Counted from the stretch's first letter, positions 1 to 9,745 are shown. The stretch is DNA of 64,000 nt from Streptomyces griseocarneus (GCF_014655595.1 NZ_BNBL01000005.1:372001-436000); one strand, 5' to 3'. The notes: generated from the sequence alone by a model not told the origin. Program-made: numbers and translations.

Positions 1-120
1 GCCGCTCGAGACTTTCGAGACCGTGGGCAAGCACTCCCGACCTGGACCGCCGAATCAGCCCTCCCGCGCCGTCCTAGGCCGTGTCTGATGGGTCGGTGAC
101 GTGCTGATGGGTGCGTCGTT

Positions 121-985
121 CGTGGTGATGCGGGGCGGGGTGATCTCAGCGACGCGGAGTGGGCGCGGTTGCAGCCGTACGTGCCGAGGAACGCTGGCCG
201 GGGCGGGCGGTGGCAGTGTTATCGGAGGGTGATCAACGGCGTCTTGTTCCAGTTGCGCACCAGGATTCCGTGGCGCGATCTGCCGCCACGGTTCGGAAAG
301 TGGCAGACGGTGTACGACCGTCACCGCCGATGGTCGGCGGACGGCACATGGGAGACGAGGGGTGTATCGACTGATCGCTGGTCAGCGCGGACTCCACTGT
401 CTGTCGCGCCCATCAACATGCCGTCGGAGCCCGCAAGCGTGCTCCCCATGTCCCTGGGGAGCGGACTTGTCCGACACGGCACCGGGATGATGAGGCGCTG
501 GGCCGATCGCGAGGCGGCTTCACCTGCAAGATTCATCTGGCGTTCGAGGGCGGACGGCGTCCGCTCGCGTTCGTCATCACCCCCGGGCAGTGGGGTGACG
601 CCCCGCAGCTGATCGAGGTACTGGACCGCATCGGCGTCGCCCGAATGGGTGGTGGGCATCCCCGTACCCGTCCAGATGACCTGTGTGCCGACTGGCCTAC
701 AGTTCCCGCCGGATCCGTCGCTATCTGCGCCGTCGGCAGATCAAGCACACCATCCCCGAGCCGGCCAACTAGCGGTCCAACCGCCAACGCCGGGGCAGCG
801 CGGGCAGCCGGCCCACAGGCTTCGACAAAGAGATCTACCGTCGCCGCAATGAAGCGGAGCGAACCATGAACGCGATCAAAGGCTTCCGGGCGGTGGCCAC
901 TCGCTACGAGAAGCGCGCCTATGTTTCACGGCAGTGTGCTGGTGGCCGCGATCCGGCTGCAACGGCCGGCAGGCCCCTCGGGCGT
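121..985 (+). pseudogene. IS5-family transposase remnant, frameshifted
   Basis: The N-terminal helix-turn-helix part (DLSDAEWARLQPYVP, then a WRDLPPRFG motif typical of IS5-type transposases) reads in one frame from about 145. The middle (STVCRAHQHAVGARKR, GGFTCKIHLAFEGGRRPLAF) continues in a second frame, and the end (FDKEIYRRRNEAERTMNAIK, then RAVATRYEKRAYVF) in another. All three parts are in the order of a full IS5-family DDE enzyme of about 270 residues, so this is a nearly full-length element inactivated by at least two indels. The terminal repeats were not resolved. Confidence 0.8.
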
Positions 986-1221
986 GGGTGGGTCCAGCGT
1001 GCGTGCCGTGCCGAGGAACCTGCTGAGTCGCACGGTGTGGCAGCCAGGCTCGATGCCAGTGGAGCCGTGTCATTGATCCAGAATGGTCTCTGAAATCACA
1101 ACCAGAGTGAGTTTCCGCCAAATTGTTTTGACGGGCTTTCCGTCTTGACTCTGGTCGACCGGTTCCTTGATTGCCGGTTATGGGTTATCGGTCTATGGAA
1201 ACATCAGAGACAGGGAGTCGA

Positions 1222-1593
1222 ATGATGACAGGCGAGAGATCAAGCAGACGATCCGGAAGAGCCTGGGCTCGCCGTGCGATCCGTGGCTTTCTGGCTGTGA
1301 GTCTTGTCGCGCCCGCAATGCTCGCGGCCTCGGACACTGCCCTGGCTGCTCCCGCCGGCGAGCGTGCGGTGTCTGGCCGCTTCTACACCGACGGCGTGAG
1401 CATCCGCAACGCGCCGAGGTCCGGCTCGACCATCCGAGGGCTCGGGTACCGCAGCCACAGCGTTACTGTGCACTGTGGGACCCCTGGCCCCCTGGAGACG
1501 TACTGGTGGCGTATCACCAACAACACGACTGGTGTGCGCGGCTACATCGAACAGGGAGACGGCGGTCCTTCGAGGAATCCCGGGAGGTGCTAG
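1222..1593 (+). CDS. Secreted SH3-like small protein
   Basis: This 123-residue protein has a Sec signal peptide: a basic N-terminus (RRSGRAWARRAIR), then a hydrophobic stretch ending near ALAAPAG at about residue 45. A single compact domain of about 75 residues follows. The pattern of SVSIRNAP-like start, GLGY, two cysteines and YWWRI...GVRGYI resembles bacterial SH3 domains that bind cell-wall peptides. The start was placed at 1222 because a GGGAG sits just before it; the frame is open upstream. No enzyme domain is attached, so a wall-associated or secreted binding role is inferred. It lies directly downstream of the dead IS5 element and is likely transcribed alone. Confidence 0.7.
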   Translation: MMTGERSSRRSGRAWARRAIRGFLAVSLVAPAMLAASDTALAAPAGERAVSGRFYTDGVSIRNAPRSGSTIRGLGYRSHSVTVHCGTPGPLETYWWRITNNTTGVRGYIEQGDGGPSRNPGRC

Positions 1594-1645
1594 CGTCGCC
1601 GCTCCATGATGGCCCGTCGAATTCTCTTGCGGGTCGTTTCGGAGT

Positions 1646-2321
1646 TCAGCCAGCTGAAGCCGTCGGCACCTGGCTCAGCTCCGCCTGAATCAGACACTTC
1701 GCCTGCGTCAGGGCCAGAGACGGCAGGACCTGGGCACTGTGCGGATCCTTGTCCGAGTCGTAATACGTCATGATGGCGATGACGGTGCCCACGCGTACGG
1801 TCATTCTGATGCTTGGTCCGGCGTAGGCAGCCCGCGGCTCGGCGTAGGCCACGCTCTTCTTCACCGACCCTTGGCATGGAGATCTCGGAGGCCCCGCCCG
1901 CCACGGATTCCCTTCTCTCCTCGAAGGCAGTACCCGCTACCTCCCGGGCGGGACACGCAGCCAGGATCCAGCCCACACCGCCTGAGTTGCCAGGGGCCCT
2001 GTACTGCACGGTGCCCAGGATCCAATGCAACCTGCAGCCCTTAGGGCCACCACCATCCGGGCACCGCTCTTTCCGGGGTACCTCCCGGGCTCTCAGTTGC
2101 ACATGTCCTGACGTCCAGCCCACCAGCATGCTCTGCAGATCCGGAAGAGCCTTTCTCAGGGCCTCGGCGTCGAGCACTGTGCCGGTACCGCTCGCGCGGC
2201 CTGCGTCCCGCGTGTTGTTTTCGGCGGGATGAATGAGAGCCAGTGGGACGGCGAGTTCGGGAGCCATTTGTGATCTTGTGAATACGGGTCGGGTATCCCC
2301 GCCCAGAGAGCTGATGAACAT
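1646..2321 (-). pseudogene. Frameshifted hypothetical exported or sensor-type protein
   Basis: A good start at 2321 (GGAGGG seven bases upstream) opens a reading frame with coding character (LDAEALRKALPDLQSMLVGW and following). That pattern is seen in actinobacterial lipoproteins and PknH-like sensor domains with a LxxALLP/DLxxGW opening. Around 1850-1880 the sensible reading jumps one frame to KKSVAYAEPRAAYAG and continues through a plausible C-terminus ending at 1646. No signal peptide is visible, so the N-terminus is probably also rearranged. The family assignment is tentative. Confidence 0.45.
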
Positions 2322-2385
2322 CAAGCGCTTCCCTCCATCGAGTGACCACAGCTCTGGACAGGGAAAGCGCGGCTCCCTGGCACTG

Positions 2386-3534
2386 TCAGGGCAGGTCGGA
2401 GATGTTGGTGCCGGGTGGTAGCAGGAGCCCTTCGGGCGCTGTATGCAGGCCGAAGCGTGGGGGATGGGTGAACGTCGCGGTACGGGAGAAATCGACGGTG
2501 CCGCCGGTGAAGCGGGCGGGCGGGACTGTGACGTGGAGCCTCTGGAGGCGGTGCTCGCCGAAGTCCATGACGGTGCCGGTGAAGGTGGAGCCGGCGAAGT
2601 CGATGAGACCGTCGGAGAACTCCGCGTCCTCGAAGCGGATCTCTCCGTCACTGAAGGCGGCATCCCGGAAGTTCACACGGGCGCCGGTGAAGCGGGCGCT
2701 GTCAAAGGTGACCCAGCCGCCACTGAAGACGGCCCGGTCGAAGCGTACGGAGCCGCTGCGGAACTCGGCGAGGCGGAAGTAGATGCAACTCCCGCTGGCG
2801 AATTCGACCTCATCGAAGACCACCTGGTCTCGATCGTGGCCGACGAAGAGCGCGTTGAGGAAGATTATGTCGCCGCCGGTGAAGCGGGCGCCGCGGAAGT
2901 ACGCCTCGTCGAGCACGGCGCCGGTGAAGTCGAGATCGTACCCCTGCCAGGATTCGGGTGAGTCGTCTCGCAGATGGGCGGCGATGAGCCGGAGGACGGT
3001 CTTGCGTATCTCACGTTCGCGTTGCCAGGCGACGAAGGCCGGCTCGTCGGCTGGAGGATCAGGCGCATGGGGCATCCTCAGGTAGCCGCATAGCACGTCG
3101 ATACAGGTCTGACGCTCCTGGCGCCACTCGTCGGCGAGTCGGGCCATGGCAAATGCACCTGCCATCCGAGCCGCTGGTTGATCGGCGCCGAGCTGATCGG
3201 CTGCGGCCCCGAACCGGTCGGTGAAGGCCCTGCCGCGCTCACGCTCCTCAGTCACTTCATTGAGGTGCTGGCGCCGGTAGCCGACGACCAGAGCCACCAC
3301 GCCGCCGGCTCCGGCGACGATCGCCAGTGCGATCTTGATGCCGTCGTAAATATCTCCGGGCTTGAGTGGTCCGGCCACGTGCAGCCGAGGTGTACCCAGA
3401 AGCAGCCAGAGCACTGCCGCGACGATGCCGACGGTGAAGGCGGACAGCAACAGCACAACAGCAACGTGCAGGCTCAACGACCAACGCATCACGCTTCGAG
3501 GATCTGGACCTGAACGCTCGCCCCTGGCCGCCAC
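2386..3534 (-). CDS. Membrane-anchored pentapeptide-repeat protein
   Basis: The protein has 382 residues from a GTG start at 3534; an internal ATG at 3489 is a possible alternative. Two membrane segments lie at about residues 20-45 and 68-88. A helical linker (residues 95-190) contains the AxxRLADEW motif common to Streptomyces pentapeptide proteins. From about residue 200 come repeated F/Y-x-x-A-x-F blocks (TGAVLDEAYFRGARF, FSGGWVTFDSARFTG) that form a right-handed beta-helix. It should be held at the membrane with the helix in the cytoplasm; its partner is unknown. The broken gene at 25849-26718 has the same layout and is a paralogue. Confidence 0.85.
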   Translation of the reverse strand: MAARGERSGPDPRSVMRWSLSLHVAVVLLLSAFTVGIVAAVLWLLLGTPRLHVAGPLKPGDIYDGIKIALAIVAGAGGVVALVVGYRRQHLNEVTEERERGRAFTDRFGAAADQLGADQPAARMAGAFAMARLADEWRQERQTCIDVLCGYLRMPHAPDPPADEPAFVAWQREREIRKTVLRLIAAHLRDDSPESWQGYDLDFTGAVLDEAYFRGARFTGGDIIFLNALFVGHDRDQVVFDEVEFASGSCIYFRLAEFRSGSVRFDRAVFSGGWVTFDSARFTGARVNFRDAAFSDGEIRFEDAEFSDGLIDFAGSTFTGTVMDFGEHRLQRLHVTVPPARFTGGTVDFSRTATFTHPPRFGLHTAPEGLLLPPGTNISDLP

Positions 3535-3663
3535 ACCGTCAGCCTAGGAGCGGCATCAAGATCAAGGAATGGCGTCGGAAAGAATTGCCGCCGGAGCGAC
3601 ACCAGTCCGCCCAATCGTCCCCGAGTCCTGCGAACAGCCGCTCCGCTCCGACGGCCGTCCAGC

Positions 3664-3879
3664 TCAACGTGTGTGACGACCAGAAGCCGGCTGGAACGAC
3701 CTCTGGGCGGGAGGATTCAGCGTCGAGGAGTGGCTCTCCATCTCGTCGCTCTGGTGGCTCCGAATCATCCTGCCGAAAACACGCGCGTCACTCACAGCAC
3801 TGGCCCCCTCGCGGGAAACCGCCTCACCGCCACTGCATCCGGTCGCTGACAACGTCAACCCCGCTGCCAGCATCCACAT
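3664..3879 (-). CDS. Short lipoprotein, possibly truncated
   Basis: From the ATG at 3879 the 71-residue product opens with a short hydrophobic signal (MWMLAAGLTL) and a lipobox SATGC, so it would be lipidated at Cys and attached to the outer face of the membrane. The remainder is polar with no recognised domain and ends in low-complexity sequence, which suggests loss of the original C-terminus. No convincing ribosome binding site was seen. It may be a decayed fragment rather than a working gene. Confidence 0.35.
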   Translation of the reverse strand: MWMLAAGLTLSATGCSGGEAVSREGASAVSDARVFGRMIRSHQSDEMESHSSTLNPPAQRSFQPASGRHTR

Positions 3880-4400
3880 GCGGAGTATGGCCCAGGCCAA
3901 AGGCGCCGCACGAGACCCCCTTTCCAGCACCCGTCTCGTGCATATGCAGCCGAGCATAGAAGGCCCGGGTATCCGCGAAACGATCACCCCAGCTCAGGTA
4001 GGCGATCAATGGTTGCCCGCTCCACCGCAGGTCAGCCGCAAGACTGCCCCGCCCCTGCGGCAATGACCTCCACGCACGCGTCGGAGTGCAGCAGGCCAGG
4101 CAGCGGCTCACCGCGCCCCGCCCGCCGCTGGGATCACCGCATGGCAACAGGGCAGAGAGCCGTTTCCCTTGACTGGCTCCTCTGCTCGGTCTCAGCCACA
4201 GACCCAGCTTCGGCCTACCGAGGGTGGGTGGGTACTCCTGGGGATGCGCGTTGGGGCTGACGGTGATGTCGTCCGGCCAGACCGTGAGCTGAAATCCCTG
4301 ATCCGCAGCGCGGATCACGTGGTGCACGTTGCCGGCTCCACCCCGTCCCAGCAGGAAGAGCTGGTCGTCGCGGTGCACCAGATCAGCCCGCAACCAGGCG
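3880..4400 (-). other. Stretch with one unrecognised open frame
   Basis: A minus-strand frame stays open through here and includes two segments with natural composition (around GFQLTVWPDDITVSP and LIAYLSWGDRFADTR), but there is no convincing start or family. It is probably the residue of one or two older genes next to the Tn3 scrap. Nothing else is supported. Confidence 0.25.
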
Positions 4401-4622
4401 CCGAACCCGTCTCAGTTGGTGAATCCCCACGCACCTCCAGCAGCCCACCAGCGCCGGCGCCAGCGTCCGGTCCGCCTTGTGCGCGGCCCTGGCCACCGAC
4501 GCGTACAGCCGCCGCTCCGCCACCGTGCAGGCCTCCGACACCTGCCGGGCCAGCACCGAGATACTCGACAGCAGCACCCGGTTCTTGTGCAGCCACGTCA
4601 CCGCGGGGTTGAACAGCGCCAC
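4383..4622 (-). pseudogene. Tn3-family transposase fragment (DUF4158-type region)
   Basis: The sequence WLHKNRVLLSSISVLARQV followed by AERRLYASVARAA is the helical segment found after the N-terminal domain of Tn3-type transposases. These run to nearly 1000 residues, and only about 60 matching residues survive here. It is one of five separate Tn3-type scraps in this window. Upstream and downstream segments of the transposase are missing. Confidence 0.65.
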
Positions 4623-4805
4623 CGGCCCTTCGGTGTGCCTCCACTCCCGCCCGTATGAACCCTGGCATCAGTTCGTCGGCGCGTTCATCGCGTCACGGTG
4701 TTGAGGCGAATGTGCCCAGTGCGGGATGAGCTGGGGTGCCGTGGGCGCACGGGAAGAGGCCTCGACCATCCGTATGTGGTGGGTGGCCGGGGCCTCGCGT
4801 TGCTC

Positions 4806-5939
4806 TTACAGCTTTACGCGCCAGTCTCCTCGAGCGAGGAAGGTGGTTCCGTCCTGCCTGATGAAGACGCGGGTGCCGCGCACGGGTAGCTCGCCGCGGC
4901 TGAGCCAGTCCAGGCGGATGTCGTCGAGGAGGTCCCAGAGGCGGCGGGGGCCGCCCTGGTGGACTTCGGGGTTCTTCTTTCCGCGGCCGACGGCGCGGGC
5001 CCATGAGCCGTCCGCGTGTGCCATGAGCGCGATGCGCTGCGCCCCCTTCTCGGTGAATTCGTGCTCGATACCCGGGGCGGTCACTTCCAGCATTGACGCG
5101 AGGTCCCATGCGTCGGTGACGTGGACGACGGGGTACCGGCCGATGGTGATCTCCTCGCCGTCTTGTTCGCGCGCGGTGGCGAGCAGGCTTGCGAGCTGGG
5201 GCGGGTAGTCGGCGCCGTGGCGGGTGCGCATGAAGCCGGCCCGGTCCCAGGAGATGCGGCCGGCGGCGCGGCCGGACTCGTCCTTGGTCGCGGTGATGAT
5301 GAGCGAGGTGCCGGCGATCGTGGCCACGAGCCGGCCGCCGGGCCGCAGTGCAGCGATCCAGCTTTCGGGGACCGGCCGCACGCCGACAGTGGCGATCAGG
5401 GCGTCGCCGCCGCCTGGTAGCTCGCCGGTGGCGTCGGCGGCGAGGATCGTCGGGTTGAGGCCGATCTCGTGGAGGCGGGTGCGCGCTGCCTCGACGAGGT
5501 AGGGGTCGACGTCGATGCTGGTGATCTGCTTGTCGCTGAGCCGGTGGGCGAGCATGCAGTCGGCGACGCCGGGCCCGGTCCCGATGTGCAGCACGTTGTC
5601 GGCGTCGCCGATCTTGGCGTGCTGGAACATCTGGATATTGAGGCTCGGCAGGGTCGAGGACGACGTCGGCAGCCCGCGCGGCCGGTCGTCCTCGGTGGCG
5701 AGGTCCGCGTGCAGTGCGCCCACACTGGTGACGAGCGTGGTGTCGCTGTACGCGGCGTCGAGCCATCGTGACGCGTCGGACGGCCCGTCCCGGAGCACCC
5801 ATCCGCCGGCCCCGTCCCGCTCCCACCACCGCGGAACGAGGGTGTGCCGCGGCGTGCGGTGTCGACGGGCACCTGCTGTTTTCCCTCCAACGACAAAAGC
5901 CCCCCCAGTACCGGCATGAGGTCGGCACCAGGGGCGCAT
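4806..5939 (-). CDS. Methyltransferase of the ATP-grasp peptide maturase type (PCMT-like), N-terminus damaged
   Basis: The protein has a class I SAM-binding core: SSSTLPSLNIQMFQ, then VLHIGTGPGVADCMLAHRL (motif I), ITSIDVDPYLVEAAR (motif II) and WIAALRPGGRLVATI. This resembles protein-L-isoaspartate O-methyltransferases and most closely the methyltransferases that accompany ATP-grasp peptide maturases. Those enzymes normally carry a complete PRH-x-FVPRW start; here only PRHTLVPRWW remains, and upstream sequence is out of frame. A GTG at 5872 behind GGAGGG, in another frame, may be the ancestral start. No ATP-grasp gene or precursor peptide is nearby, so the gene is an orphan and possibly non-functional. 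Confidence 0.65.
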   Translation of the reverse strand: MRPWCRPHAGTGGAFVVGGKTAGARRHRTPRHTLVPRWWERDGAGGWVLRDGPSDASRWLDAAYSDTTLVTSVGALHADLATEDDRPRGLPTSSSTLPSLNIQMFQHAKIGDADNVLHIGTGPGVADCMLAHRLSDKQITSIDVDPYLVEAARTRLHEIGLNPTILAADATGELPGGGDALIATVGVRPVPESWIAALRPGGRLVATIAGTSLIITATKDESGRAAGRISWDRAGFMRTRHGADYPPQLASLLATAREQDGEEITIGRYPVVHVTDAWDLASMLEVTAPGIEHEFTEKGAQRIALMAHADGSWARAVGRGKKNPEVHQGGPRRLWDLLDDIRLDWLSRGELPVRGTRVFIRQDGTTFLARGDWRVKL

Positions 5940-6184
5940 GTGCGTGTCGGTGGGCAATCGTCTGCCGAGCAGCGCGGCCGCGAGGCCTGCGCGGACCGAT
6001 GGCCCCAGGTGTGCGCGGCCGAGATGGGCGCCAGCACAGGTGGGATCGAGCAGCCGCCCGGAACGCCCTGCATCCGCACCAGCTTCCGGATAAGCCCTCC
6101 TCCGGCCCCGGCGGCTTCAGCTGACTTTTCAGATGCGCGCGGGCACTGACATCGGCCGGGGCGCTCCCCGGAGACGGCGAGGGG

Positions 6185-6655
6185 TTACTGGTGGCGTAGC
6201 GTGTGCAGTTCACAAATGTCGGGGTCTGTGGTGAATCGGTAGATGCGGGGCTTCTCCCTGCTGCCGGTGACGCCGAAGCTGAATTTCCGGTCCGGCTGCT
6301 CGAAGTCCCGGTTCCAGACCTGTTTGCCGCCTGTGAAGGACAGCGTGATGTCGTCGTCCATCCCGATGACCTTGTCTTCCGGTGTGAGCTTCCAGGTGCC
6401 GGAGCCGCCGCCGGTGTGCTTCGGGTCGTCCGGATAGTTGAACTCGGGCCAGTCACTCGCGCTGAACGTTCCATCAGCGCGGAGGGTGACCGTCCCGAAC
6501 GGGTCAGCCTTGTAGGTGCCGACCATGTCCTGGCTGGTGAGCCCGCCCGGCCGCCTGCCCTCGTCGCCGCACGCAAAGTAGCGGGCGCACCCGGTGCTCG
6601 TGATCGATGTGGCTACTACCAGCGCGCATATCGTCCCCACCGCATGCCAACGCAT
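6185..6655 (-). CDS. Small lipoprotein of unknown function
   Basis: The ATG at 6655 follows GAGGGG at good spacing and gives 156 residues. A signal of about 20 residues ends in the lipobox STGC (Cys23), so it is anchored outside the membrane. The mature part has DMVGTYKADPFGTVTLRADG and SGTWKLTPEDKV, a beta-rich pattern seen in a large set of Streptomyces lipoproteins of about 160 residues. These read like lipocalin or META-type sheets, but the family is not characterised. It is divergent from the Ser/Thr kinase gene, with about 290 bases between them, so a shared control region is possible. Confidence 0.75.
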   Translation of the reverse strand: MRWHAVGTICALVVATSITSTGCARYFACGDEGRRPGGLTSQDMVGTYKADPFGTVTLRADGTFSASDWPEFNYPDDPKHTGGGSGTWKLTPEDKVIGMDDDITLSFTGGKQVWNRDFEQPDRKFSFGVTGSREKPRIYRFTTDPDICELHTLRHQ

Positions 6656-6946
6656 CCCGGCCCCCTCGAATCGTGCCAAAAGCTGTACAGGTCAAGCATC
6701 CCAGAGCCGAGTTTCTGCACGTCACCAGGGGTGCCTCACACACCTCCCCCCCCGGACTGGAGCCAGTACTGCGTTCCAAACCCCGGCCAACGCTGCGGTC
6801 CACAGAACGCACCGATTCGGCCTGTCACCATCGGACACGGCTCGGTGATCCAGGGGCCCGCAAGGCCGCCCGCCGGCCAAAGGGTGCCACCGAAGTTGAG
6901 GTGGGAGAGGCGCTTGGTTAGGGTGCGGGCCGGGGGTGTGGAGATC

Positions 6947-8464
6947 ATGGAAAACAGCAGGTCGGCCGGAGTCTTCCAGGATCTGGAGGACGACGCTCCG
7001 TCGGTGGTCGGGGACTACCGGCTCGTCGCGCGGCTCGGTTCCGGCGGTATGGGCAAGGTCTACCTCTCCTACACCCCGGCCGGCCGCCCTGTGGCGATCA
7101 AGGTGATCCGGCCGGAATTCGCCGAGGACCCGGAGTTCCGGCGGCGGTTCGCCGACGAGGTGGCGGCTGCCCGACGCGTCCAGGGGCTGTGCACGGCGCC
7201 GGTACTCGACAGCGACACCGACGGCCCGCGGCCGTGGCTGGCCACGGCATACGTGCCCGGCCCCACTCTGTCCTCCGCGGTCGCCGCCCACGGACCGCTC
7301 CCGGTGCCGACCGTGCTGCTGCTCGTCGCCGGTATCGCTGAGGCGCTGCAGGCGATCCACGGCGCTGGCCTGGTGCACCGCGACCTGAAGCCGTCGAACG
7401 TGCTGCTCGCCCCCGACGGCCCGCGCGTCATCGACTTCGGCATCGCGCGGGCCGCCGACGCCACGGCGCTGACCGCGACCGGGGTGGCTGTGGGGACGCC
7501 GTCCTTCATGGCGCCCGAACAGGCATCCGGTACCGAGGTCACCGCGGCGACGGATGTCTTCGCCCTCGGCCAGGTGGCCGTCTTCGCCGCGACAGCCGCG
7601 CCCGCCTACGGGGACGGACCCTCCCATGCCGTGCTCTACCGCATCGTCCACCAGGAACCGAACCTGTCCGCAGTGCCTGCGGAGCTGCAGGACCTCGTAG
7701 CCCGGTGCCTGGCCAAGGACCCGGGGCAGCGCCCGGCGCTGTCCACGGTCATCGAGCTGTGCCGCGCCGCGGGCGACGACACCCAGCTGCGGCGCGGCGA
7801 GGGCTGGTTGCCGGCCGGGGTCGCGGCGGGCATCGCGCAGCGGCCACCGGCTCCCGGCCCGGCGCCCACGGCCCCGCTCACCGTGGTCGTGCCGCCGTCC
7901 CCGCCCGCCCCACCGCCCTCGTACATCCCGAAGCCGTCCTCGCACGCTCCGAAGCCGCCACGGAAACGCACCACGCGTACCGTCCTGTTCACGGCCCTGG
8001 GCGCACTCGCCGTGACCGCCAGCGCCGTGGCGGGATACACCCTGACGAACAGCGACAGCACGGCTCCCGACGACATGACGCGGGTAAAGTCGCGGGTGGA
8101 TTACCAGAAGATGACCCTGCCCGCCGGCAGCCACTTCGAGCTGGCCGACACGTCGCTCACGCCGCGTCAGGGCTACGCGGATGACATCTTCCTGCACTGT
8201 GCGGAGTCCGGGGGCTGCTACCTCGGCGCTGACAGGTCCCAGCTCATCCGGCTGGGCAGAGGCGAGAAGGGGTCACGCGAAACCTGCCGTAAGAAGGCCG
8301 GCTTCACCTCTTCCATCGACACGGACAAACTCAGCAAAGGATCGCAGATCTGCGTGCGTAACCAGCAGGGCTGGGCCGGTCTGCTCACCATCAAGAGCAT
8401 GTCACTCATCGACATCCGCGACGCCTCCGTCGACTTCCACGTGGAAGCATGGATCGACGACTGA
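6947..8464 (+). CDS. Serine/threonine protein kinase with one membrane segment
   Basis: This 505-residue PASTA-less Hanks-type kinase has GSGGMG at 31-36, the ATP-binding lysine K52 in AIKVI, HRDLKPSN at 144-151, DFG at 163-165 and APE at 189-191, so all catalytic residues are present. A proline-rich juxtamembrane stretch (about 300-340) leads to a transmembrane helix at about 345-367. The external domain has about 130 residues with paired cysteines and unknown ligand. The ATG at 6947 was chosen over an open frame that runs 740 bases further upstream because coding similarity begins there. The product is a membrane sensor that phosphorylates cytoplasmic proteins; its target is unknown. Confidence 0.92.
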   Translation: MENSRSAGVFQDLEDDAPSVVGDYRLVARLGSGGMGKVYLSYTPAGRPVAIKVIRPEFAEDPEFRRRFADEVAAARRVQGLCTAPVLDSDTDGPRPWLATAYVPGPTLSSAVAAHGPLPVPTVLLLVAGIAEALQAIHGAGLVHRDLKPSNVLLAPDGPRVIDFGIARAADATALTATGVAVGTPSFMAPEQASGTEVTAATDVFALGQVAVFAATAAPAYGDGPSHAVLYRIVHQEPNLSAVPAELQDLVARCLAKDPGQRPALSTVIELCRAAGDDTQLRRGEGWLPAGVAAGIAQRPPAPGPAPTAPLTVVVPPSPPAPPPSYIPKPSSHAPKPPRKRTTRTVLFTALGALAVTASAVAGYTLTNSDSTAPDDMTRVKSRVDYQKMTLPAGSHFELADTSLTPRQGYADDIFLHCAESGGCYLGADRSQLIRLGRGEKGSRETCRKKAGFTSSIDTDKLSKGSQICVRNQQGWAGLLTIKSMSLIDIRDASVDFHVEAWIDD

Positions 8465-8699
8465 GACCGGCCGACCCGTAGCCGCTCGCAGAGCACAGCG
8501 GCGCCCGGTTGGAGCCCGGCGCGGCCAGCACAGCGGTGCATCCGGTCCGGCACATCGGCCACAGGGTGCAGTGTGTGTTGCTGTGGCGGCTGACCGGATC
8601 GTGGCACTGGAGGAAGCCTCCCGAATACCCGGTGGCCACGGCGGCCTGACGGCACCCAGGATCAAGATCGGCCGGCTTGACAACCCATTGGGAATCAAT

Positions 8700-8841
8700 C
8701 CAGCAGCATTACCGGCGGGACCCCTACAGCCCCCACGGGCTCGGCATCCAGCCCGAGGCGTACGACCCGAAGCTGGACGTGGACTTCACCCCGCTGCGCG
8801 AGCCGGACCCGGCCGCGGCCGGCTTCGGTCAGGCCGCCTGA
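8700..8841 (+). pseudogene. Tn3-family transposase C-terminal tail
   Basis: The sequence GLGIQPEAYDPKLDVDFTPL followed by a short acidic tail and GFGQAA-stop is closely similar to the tail at 32155-32338 (ELGLEPEAYDPHLDVDFSPL). That second copy is preceded by the diagnostic Tn3 motif ISPYLTEHIRRFGEY. Only about 45 residues remain here, so it is a dead end-fragment. The 230 bases between the kinase gene and this tail contain nothing recognisable. Confidence 0.6.
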
Positions 8842-9050
8842 AAGGCCGGGGCCGGTCCGCAGCCTGGCACGAACCGGCACCTCGACATCTTGGCCACTCG
8901 CTGCGTTCCACCCTTCGCCCAGGCCCTGCCCGGTGAGGGGGCGGGCCAGGTGGGCTCGCAGGCCGGCCGCGTCGGTCTCCAGGTCTCCGCTCGTTCACCC
9001 ACCTGGGGGCGGGGGCTGACCGGGCTGTTGTTGCGGTGCGCCGGGCGGGG

Positions 9051-9689
9051 TCAGGGGGGTGTGAGGGTGTCGAGCCGGGCGGCGAGGTCGGGGTGGGCGG
9101 TGGTCAGGTGGGGGCGGGCGGCGGCCAGGGGGGCGATGAGGTCGGCGGGGTCGTCGTGGGCGAGGGCCGCGTGGAGCTCGCTGAGCGGGCGGCGGGCGGC
9201 GGGGGGAAGGTCGGTGAGTGCGGTGATCTGGCCGGCGAGCCGGCGTAGATCTGCGGCGTTGCGGCGGGCCCAGGTGGCGGTGGTGCGGTCGGCGGCCCGG
9301 GCCTGGCGGGTGGCCTGGACGCGCTGTTCGCCGGTGGTCCCGGCGGGGCCGGGGCGGCCGCGCAGGTAGCGGCGCTCGGCGGCCTGGCGGCTGGCGACGC
9401 CGAGGGGGTGGGCGAGGTCGGCCCAGCTGGCGCCCGCGTCGCGGGCCGTTTCGATCAGACCGGTCTCCCACCCGGCGAGCTGCTCGCGGACCTGCCGCAG
9501 CAGCAACAGGGAGGCCAGCGCCTGCTCCGGTCCGGGACCGGGGGTATCGGGGATGTCCCTGGACTCTTGCCGGGCGACGCGTAGGGCGTCGTCTATGGCG
9601 TCAAGGGCCGCCGCGGCGGCGAGGAACGACGCCGGGCTGTGGGCGTCGGTGCTGGGCGGGGTCGGCTGGTCGGCCGGTTTCACGGGCAC
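9051..9689 (-). CDS. rheA: RheA-like repressor of hsp18
   Basis: This 212-residue soluble protein has a helical central region (AGASWADLAHPLGVASRQAAERRYLRG) typical of a DNA-binding helix-turn-helix in the Streptomyces Hsp18 regulator family. It is transcribed away from an hsp18-type gene. The 120 bases between them carry two copies of the operator described for RheA of S. albus, which represses hsp18 and itself at normal temperature and lets go on heating. The symbol is assigned from context plus the operator match; sequence identity to RheA was not measured. Confidence 0.75.
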   Translation of the reverse strand: MPVKPADQPTPPSTDAHSPASFLAAAAALDAIDDALRVARQESRDIPDTPGPGPEQALASLLLLRQVREQLAGWETGLIETARDAGASWADLAHPLGVASRQAAERRYLRGRPGPAGTTGEQRVQATRQARAADRTTATWARRNAADLRRLAGQITALTDLPPAARRPLSELHAALAHDDPADLIAPLAAARPHLTTAHPDLAARLDTLTPP

Positions 9690-9700
9690 CTCCCTCGGAT

Positions 9701-9719
9701 TGTCATCAGGCAGACGACA
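9701..9719. promoter_or_regulatory. Second RheA-type operator, imperfect
   Basis: TGTCATC-N5-GACGACA differs from the perfect inverted repeat by one base (C for T in the right arm). It lies just upstream of the rheA start and could mediate autorepression. Confidence 0.6.
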
Positions 9720-9726
9720 TCATGTT

Positions 9727-9745
9727 TGTCATCCATTGGATGACA
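9727..9745. promoter_or_regulatory. RheA-type operator, perfect
   Basis: TGTCATC-N5-GATGACA is a perfect 7-base inverted repeat with a 5-base spacer, identical in form to the operator published for RheA. It sits between the two divergent genes, 67 bases before the hsp18 start, suited to block both promoters. Confidence 0.8.

Noticed and set aside
6722..8197. A 491-codon open frame on the minus strand
   Set aside because: It is the antisense shadow of the Ser/Thr kinase, whose catalytic motifs are complete on the plus strand.
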